A DNA stretch of 64,000 nt from Agarivorans gilvus (GTDB lineage: Bacteria; Pseudomonadota; Gammaproteobacteria; Enterobacterales; Celerinatantimonadaceae), in the NCBI RefSeq assembly GCF_001420915.1, contig NZ_CP013021.1, positions 2,701,001 through 2,765,000 on the forward strand, read 5' to 3'. The notes under the pieces are model-generated. The model worked only from the letters and a program-made list of their open reading frames with translations, ran no database searches and was not told the DNA's origin. Positions within the stretch are counted from its first letter, which is position 1; each line of letters begins with the position of its first letter. Below, piece after piece: positions 58,540 through 64,000 of this stretch. Position numbers and translations under genes: made by a program.

Positions 58540-58558
58540 CTGGTGTTCGTTGCACCAG
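58540..58558. promoter_or_regulatory. Inverted repeat before fadB, candidate fatty-acid regulator site
   Basis: CTGGTG-TTCGTTG-CACCAG lies 17 bases upstream of fadB. The arms recall those of FadR sites (CTGGT/ACCAG) but the spacer is longer than in E. coli. Nearby, AAAC-ACTT-GTTT (58632-58643) recalls PsrA-type sites. Both are weak matches. Confidence 0.35.
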
Positions 58559-58791
58559 TTTGTGTAGGGGTTAGAGATAAGTTGTAATCAGTTTGTTACT
58601 TAAATATTAAAACAAATATAACACCTATTTAAAACACTTGTTTAATTATTTGTTGGGCAGAGCACAAATTGAGGCTTGAAATTGCCGATGGCATCGGTGG
58701 AAAATCCTTGATTAAACGCGCCAGATCTAAAAAAGCTGTGCTTAAATGGGCTATAACTAAATAGCCCACAAAAAGCCCGAGAGAGGATGCC

Positions 58792-60117
58792 ATGGCAACG
58801 ATTCAAGGTTTGTTTACTCAACACATAGAACAACTACAGCAGCGAGTGGCTAAGTTGTTAGCCCGAGAGGGTTTAGATGCGCTGATCATTCATTCTGGCT
58901 ATCCTTTACGTACTTTTCTCGATGATCAGCATTATCCTTTTAAAACTAATCCCCATTTTAAGCATTGGCTGCCCTTAACCGAGCATCCCCATTGTTGGCT
59001 GGTGGTAAATGGCTTGGATAAGCCGAAATTGATTTACTATCAGCCAAGTGATTATTGGCATAAAACCGCCGATGAACCTGCTGGCTTTTGGCTAGAGAGC
59101 TTCGATATTGAGATTATGAAAAACCCTCAAGATATTGAGCCCTTCTTACCGGCTCAGCGGCAGCGTTGCGCTTATATTGGTGAACATCCCGAGTTAGCAG
59201 AGGCACTAGCTATTGGTGAACGTAATCCTGAGTCGGTATTAAATTTTCTACATTATCACCGTGCTTATAAAACCGCTTATGAGATAGACAGTATTGATGA
59301 AGCGAACCATAGAGCGGTAAAAGCGCATTTAGTGGCAAAGGAATTGTTTTTTGCTGGCGCATCAGAATTTGATATCAATCTAGCCTATTTATCCTGCTTG
59401 GGTAAAAGTGAGTACTCACTACCTTACGCCAACATCATTGCGATGAATGAGAACGCAGCGATACTGCATTACACTGCGCTTAGCGCTAAAAAGCTGGCGG
59501 AAAAACAACATTACTCGATGTTGATTGATGCTGGAGCCGAGTGTCGAGGTTACGCCGCAGATATCACTCGCACCTATCCCTATCGTAAAGGCTTGTTTGC
59601 CGAGTTAATTGCTGAAATGGATAAATTACAACTGGTGATGGTAGCGGAGCTTAAACCTGGCCTGCGTTATACCGATTTACACTTAAAAGCACACCGTCAG
59701 TTGGCTAAAGTGCTGGTGGATTTTGAGTTTGTTACATGTAGCGCCTCGGCAGCGGTTGAAACCGGTATTACTCGCTATTTCTTCCCGCATGGCTTGGGCC
59801 ATCATCTGGGCCTGCAAGTACACGACATGGGCGGCTTCATGCAGGACGAAAATGGCGAGGTTCAAGCGGCTCCAGAGCAAGATCCCTTTCTACGTTGCAC
59901 TCGCATACTTGAACCTTCTCAGGTTCTCACCATTGAACCTGGGCTGTATTTCATTGCCAGTTTATTGAGCGAGTTAGCTGAATCAGAACACAGTCGCTTG
60001 ATTAATTGGCCGAGGATTGATGAAATGCGGCGCTTTGGCGGTATACGCATTGAAGACAATGTATTAGTGACCGAGCAAGCCCCTGTTAATTTAACCCGAG
60101 AGCAAAATTGGAAATAA
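58792..60117 (+). CDS. pepQ: Xaa-Pro dipeptidase PepQ
   Basis: Cleaves X-proline dipeptides; cytoplasmic metalloenzyme of the pita-bread fold. It has 441 residues (E. coli 443). The metal ligands lie in LIDAGAECRGYAADITRTY (two aspartates), GLGHHLGLQVHD (histidine), TIEPGLYF and GGIRIEDN (glutamates). A GAGAGGA site precedes the ATG. It overlaps yigZ by ten bases. Confidence 0.96.
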   Translation: MATIQGLFTQHIEQLQQRVAKLLAREGLDALIIHSGYPLRTFLDDQHYPFKTNPHFKHWLPLTEHPHCWLVVNGLDKPKLIYYQPSDYWHKTADEPAGFWLESFDIEIMKNPQDIEPFLPAQRQRCAYIGEHPELAEALAIGERNPESVLNFLHYHRAYKTAYEIDSIDEANHRAVKAHLVAKELFFAGASEFDINLAYLSCLGKSEYSLPYANIIAMNENAAILHYTALSAKKLAEKQHYSMLIDAGAECRGYAADITRTYPYRKGLFAELIAEMDKLQLVMVAELKPGLRYTDLHLKAHRQLAKVLVDFEFVTCSASAAVETGITRYFFPHGLGHHLGLQVHDMGGFMQDENGEVQAAPEQDPFLRCTRILEPSQVLTIEPGLYFIASLLSELAESEHSRLINWPRIDEMRRFGGIRIEDNVLVTEQAPVNLTREQNWK

Positions 60118-60734
60118 CCAGTAGCGATTATCTAAAACCCAAATACACGGTTATTAGTGAAGAGCTGATCAAAAAGAGCCGCTTTATTAGTTTGATTGTT
60201 CCGGTGCTTAATCGCCAGCAGGCCCAGCAACAGATTGTCGAGATAAAGCAGCAACATCCTCAGGCGCGTCATCATTGTTGGGCTTTTGTTGCTGGGCATC
60301 CTAGTGACAGCCAATGTTTAGGTTTTAGTGATGATGGTGAGCCCTCTGGTACGGCGGGAAAACCGATGCTAGCGCAGCTGCAGGGCAGTGGGCTAGGTCA
60401 GGTTCTGGCGCTAGTGGTACGTTATTCTGGTGGAATTAAGTTGGGCACCGGCGGGCTGGTTAAAGCCTATGGTGGCGGGGTTCAACAGGCCTTGTCATTA
60501 ATTGAAACGGAAACTGTGGTGGCCAGTGGTGAATGCCTCTTAGAGTTTGATTATGCGCATACTAGCCAAGTTGAGCTGCTGTTAGAGCGTTACCAAGCGA
60601 TTAAAGTCGATACGCAGTTTTCTGATGTTGCTCAGATGCGAATTAGTATTGCGCAAAGTTATTATGCGGAACTTAAGCAACAGCTGATCAATGTATCAAG
60701 TGGCCAGATAAATGTAGGTAAGCTGCTGTCTTAA
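60108..60734 (+). CDS. yigZ: YigZ/IMPACT family protein
   Basis: Protein of 208 residues starting at TTG (60108) inside the end of pepQ. The UPF0029/IMPACT domain has ARHHCWAFVAGHP, LGFSDDGEPSGTAGKPML and VVRYSGGIKLGTGGLVKAYGGGV. The exact role is unknown; the human relative IMPACT inhibits GCN2. The order pepQ-yigZ-trkH-hemG is that of E. coli. Confidence 0.95.
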   Translation: MEITSSDYLKPKYTVISEELIKKSRFISLIVPVLNRQQAQQQIVEIKQQHPQARHHCWAFVAGHPSDSQCLGFSDDGEPSGTAGKPMLAQLQGSGLGQVLALVVRYSGGIKLGTGGLVKAYGGGVQQALSLIETETVVASGECLLEFDYAHTSQVELLLERYQAIKVDTQFSDVAQMRISIAQSYYAELKQQLINVSSGQINVGKLLS

Positions 60735-60811
60735 GTTGTTTTGGAAGATGCTTTACTTCAAGATAGACAACATTGATTTAACTTCTTAAACGAACAAGAG
60801 ATAAAAAACGG

Positions 60812-62269
60812 ATGCAAATCAGAGCGATTATTAGGATCGTTGGACTTCTAGTAATGTTATTTAGTCTCGCTATGATTGTTCCTGCTCTGGTTGCCGCCGT
60901 TTATAAAGATGGCGCGGGTAAAGCATTCATGGCGGCATTTGCCTTGTGTGTGAGTGCTGGTTTCTTATTGTGGTTTCCGCAACGACAGCAAAAGAAAGAT
61001 CTCAAAGCTAAAGAAGGTTTTTTGATTGTGGTGCTGTTTTGGACGGTACTGGGCAGTGTTGGGGCCTTGCCTTTTATTCTTGCTGAAAACCCCGATATGT
61101 CGATTACCGACTCCTTCTTTGAATCCTTTTCGGGACTCACCACTACCGGTGCCACGGTGATCGTGGGCATCGAAAACTTGCCCAAAGGTATTTTGTTTTA
61201 TCGCCAGATGCTGCAGTGGTTAGGCGGGATGGGGATTATTGTTCTAGCGGTGGCGGTACTGCCGATCTTGGGTGTTGGGGGGATGCAGCTGTATCGAGCT
61301 GAAATACCCGGCCCAGTAAAAGATAAAAAGATGACGCCGCGTATTGCAGAAACCGCCAAAGTGCTTTGGTACATCTATTTATTTTTAACCATCTCCTGCT
61401 CAGTGGCTTTTTGGTTAGCGGGAATGTCTCTGTTTGACGCGATTTGTCACGCCTTTTCCACCATCGCCATCGGTGGCTTCTCCACCTATGATGCCAGTTT
61501 GGGCTACTTCGATAGTTCGATTATCAATACCATCTGTGCGGTGTTTTTGATTATCTCAGGGATTAACTTCTCACTGCATTACGCTGCGATTAACGGTCGT
61601 AGCATTACCTTTAGATACTATTTTCTAGACCCTGAGTGTCGTGCCTTCTTTTTTATTCAGGTTTGTCTGACCTTGGTTTGTCTCGCCATTTTACTTGCTC
61701 AACAGGTGTATGACTCAGCAGCTGTGGCCTTAGACCAAGCCTTTATTCAGTCGGTTTCTATTTCTACTACCGCCGGTTTTACCACCACTAGCTTTTCTGA
61801 GTGGCCGTTATTTCTACCGGTTTTGTTAGTGTTCTCCAGTTTTATTGGCGGCTGTGCTGGTTCAACCGGTGGCGGCTTAAAAGTAATTCGAGTGTTTTTG
61901 CTTAGCCTACAAGGGATGCGCGAATTAAAGCGCTTAGTTCATCCTCGAGCGGTGTTTCAAATTAAACTAGCCAACAAGGCCTTACCCGATCGGGTACTAG
62001 AAGCAGTATGGGGCTTCTTTTCTGCTTATACCTTGGTTTTTGTCATTTGTATGTTGGGGTTAATTGCCGCCGGTATGGATGAGCTATCGGCGTTCTCCGC
62101 AGTGGTGGCTTGTTTAAATAATCTTGGCCCCGGCTTAGGGCAAGTGGCAGTGCATTACTCAGATATTAGTGATGCCAGTAAATGGGTGTTATTAATTGCG
62201 ATGTTGTTTGGTCGCTTAGAAGTCTTTACCCTGTTAGTTCTATTTACCCCCGCGTTTTGGAAGAGTTAA
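60812..62269 (+). CDS. trkH: Trk potassium uptake membrane subunit TrkH
   Basis: Potassium transporter of 485 residues (E. coli 483), working with the TrkA regulator, which is not in this window. Four pore-loop repeats are seen: SGLTTTGATVI, FSTIAIGGFSTYD, SISTTAGFTTTSFS and CLNNLGPGLGQV, each with the glycine of the selectivity filter. About ten hydrophobic segments lie around them. It ends two bases before hemG. Confidence 0.96.
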   Translation: MQIRAIIRIVGLLVMLFSLAMIVPALVAAVYKDGAGKAFMAAFALCVSAGFLLWFPQRQQKKDLKAKEGFLIVVLFWTVLGSVGALPFILAENPDMSITDSFFESFSGLTTTGATVIVGIENLPKGILFYRQMLQWLGGMGIIVLAVAVLPILGVGGMQLYRAEIPGPVKDKKMTPRIAETAKVLWYIYLFLTISCSVAFWLAGMSLFDAICHAFSTIAIGGFSTYDASLGYFDSSIINTICAVFLIISGINFSLHYAAINGRSITFRYYFLDPECRAFFFIQVCLTLVCLAILLAQQVYDSAAVALDQAFIQSVSISTTAGFTTTSFSEWPLFLPVLLVFSSFIGGCAGSTGGGLKVIRVFLLSLQGMRELKRLVHPRAVFQIKLANKALPDRVLEAVWGFFSAYTLVFVICMLGLIAAGMDELSAFSAVVACLNNLGPGLGQVAVHYSDISDASKWVLLIAMLFGRLEVFTLLVLFTPAFWKS

Positions 62270-62271
62270 TA

Positions 62272-62805
62272 ATGAAACTACTGGTCTTATATTCAAGTTG
62301 TGAAGGGCAAACCTTAAAAATAGCTAAGCATATTATTGCGCAGCAGCCTCAAACAGACCTAAGCGTTGACTACCAAAACTTGGAGCAACTCCAGCAAGCA
62401 GTAAATTGGTCAGACTACGACAAAGTGCTGATTGGCGCTTCGATTCGTTATGGTAAGTTTCGGCCACATTTATACTCTCTGTTAGCTAAGTACCAACAAC
62501 AGCTGGCGAACTTGCCGGTGGCATTTTTTGGAGTCTGTTTAACAGCGCGTAAGCCAGAGAAGAGTACTCCAGAAACTAGCGTCTATATGAAGAAGCTCAA
62601 TCAGCGTGCTGAATGGATGCCAGAGAGCCAAGCGATATTTGCTGGTGCGCTACTTTATTCTCGTTATACCTGGTGGCAAACCCGTCTTATTCAAATGATT
62701 ATGAAAATGACCGGCGGAAGTACTGATACCTCACAGGATATTGAGTTAACCGACTGGTCTAAGGTAGATGATTTCGCGATACACTTCGCAAAATTGAATA
62801 AATAA
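62272..62805 (+). CDS. hemG: Menaquinone-dependent protoporphyrinogen oxidase HemG
   Basis: Flavodoxin-like enzyme that oxidises protoporphyrinogen IX in haem synthesis, passing electrons to quinones. It has 177 residues. The FMN loop is LYSSCEGQTLKIA; SDYDKVLIGASIRYGKF and FFGVCLTARKPEK are typical of HemG. The ATG at 62272 gives the family length; an in-frame ATG at 62182 inside trkH is rejected. Confidence 0.95.
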   Translation: MKLLVLYSSCEGQTLKIAKHIIAQQPQTDLSVDYQNLEQLQQAVNWSDYDKVLIGASIRYGKFRPHLYSLLAKYQQQLANLPVAFFGVCLTARKPEKSTPETSVYMKKLNQRAEWMPESQAIFAGALLYSRYTWWQTRLIQMIMKMTGGSTDTSQDIELTDWSKVDDFAIHFAKLNK

Positions 62806-62888
62806 TCAGCGTTTTCTACTTGTTTTCTTAAATTCTGCGCAAGCTTTGAGCAGTTGAACTGAAAATCCTATTTTTCTTCAAAAAACGC

Positions 62889-62916
62889 TTGCGCCGAAAG
62901 ATTCGATGCCTATAAT
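62889..62916 (+). promoter_or_regulatory. rrn promoter P1
   Basis: TTGCGC (62889-62894), 16 bases, TATAAT (62911-62916). A GC-rich stretch (GCACC) follows, as expected for stringent control of rRNA promoters. Confidence 0.75.
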
Positions 62917-63037
62917 GCACCTCCACTGACACGGCACACAGCGCTGCAGAGCAACGTTGATGCAAGTCAGGGCTGGCAAGGCCTAGGGCTGAGTTAGCGA
63001 CTTTCAAAGCGGTTTTTAAAATGTTTTAAAAAAGCGG

Positions 63038-63065
63038 TTGACAGTCACAGAGGATGGCGTAGAAT
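63038..63065 (+). promoter_or_regulatory. rrn promoter P2
   Basis: TTGACA (63038-63043), 16 bases, TAGAAT (63060-63065), followed by a GC-rich discriminator (GCGCACC). Confidence 0.8.
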
Positions 63066-63091
63066 GCGCACCTCGCTTCGGCAAGAAGCAA

Positions 63092-63134
63092 CGCTCTTTA
63101 ACAATTTATCAAGCAATCTGTGTGAGCACTCACA
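63092..63134 (+). promoter_or_regulatory. rrn boxA and boxB antitermination elements
   Basis: boxA reads CGCTCTTTAACAA (63092-63104), and the small hairpin TGTGAG-CA-CTCACA (63121-63134) is boxB-like. Together they recruit Nus factors to the leader transcript. Confidence 0.8.
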
Positions 63135-63229
63135 GGGCATTAAGCGAAAAAATTAAGCTTAAGTGAACTGGATGCTTGCACTGTAAAACACAGTACTATT
63201 TCAGTTTTTAACTTGAGCGAAAGAACTTT

Positions 63230-64000
<771 letters not shown>

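Larger units (their letters stand above)
62806..63229 (+). other. rRNA operon promoter and leader region
   Basis: This 424-base gap between hemG and the 16S gene has no convincing coding frame. It holds two promoters (about 62889 and 63038), then the boxA and boxB antitermination elements, then the start of the 16S processing stem. A run of A/T before the first promoter (62871-62886) could be an UP element. Confidence 0.8.

Noticed and set aside
58642..58833. 63-codon minus-strand frame between fadB and pepQ
   Set aside because: No ribosome site, it overlaps the start of pepQ on the other strand, and the protein has no recognisable pattern.

Overview
The window is a stretch of a gammaproteobacterial chromosome around the replication origin. 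Protein similarities, gene order and the partial 16S rRNA point to a marine bacterium of the Alteromonadales/Vibrionales neighbourhood, something like Agarivorans. That genus-level guess is an inference; no search was run. The region is almost entirely core genome. I see no insertion sequence, prophage, CRISPR array or tRNA.

Layout. 1-10.3 kb: the end of pykA, a DUF2786 protein, an MscS-type channel, an outer-membrane barrel, a lone trpB, glmU, and the viaA/ravA pair placed between glmU and the ATP synthase operon. 10.3-17.3 kb: the atpIBEFHAGDC operon (minus strand) with its promoter. 17.4-22.5 kb: parB, parA, rsmG, mnmG, then oriC (GATC cluster, AT-rich 13-mers, four DnaA boxes) and mioC. 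22.6-27.6 kb: a parS site, a LysR regulator divergent from a KdgM-like porin, and a GbsR-type regulator with a cyanide-insensitive-type cydAB oxidase. 27.8-31.8 kb: mnmE, yidC, yidD, rnpA, rpmH. 31.9-34.1 kb: an amino-acid ABC transporter inserted between rpmH and dnaA, as I recall from Vibrio. 34.3-40.4 kb: dnaA, dnaN, recF (carrying two parS sites) and gyrB. 40.4-44.8 kb: heat-shock ibpA with a sigma-32 promoter and a ROSE-like thermometer, an AvtA-type aminotransferase, a MalS-like lipoprotein amylase and a small lipoprotein. 45.0-48.4 kb: glyS, glyQ, tusA. 48.6-55.0 kb: a sugar ABC transporter with its two-component system, in the order of the Pseudomonas gltR-gtrS-gts locus. 55.2-64 kb: fadBA, pepQ, yigZ, trkH, hemG and the start of an rRNA operon, in the E. 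coli order.

How the genes work together. The centre holds the initiation and segregation machinery: oriC, dnaA, dnaN, gyrB, parAB and three parS sites. Around it are ATP synthesis, membrane-protein biogenesis and tRNA modification. The accessory parts concern carbohydrate use: the MalS-like amylase pair, the glucose/mannose-type transporter with its sensor, and a porin with its own LysR regulator.

Sequence quality. atpB and parB each carry an apparent one-base deletion in a homopolymer. Both reading frames are otherwise intact and conserved on either side, so sequencing error is the simplest explanation. No clearly novel system was found. The best leads are the candidate operators in the divergent, gts and cyd regions, the ROSE element, and the small lipoprotein beside malS.
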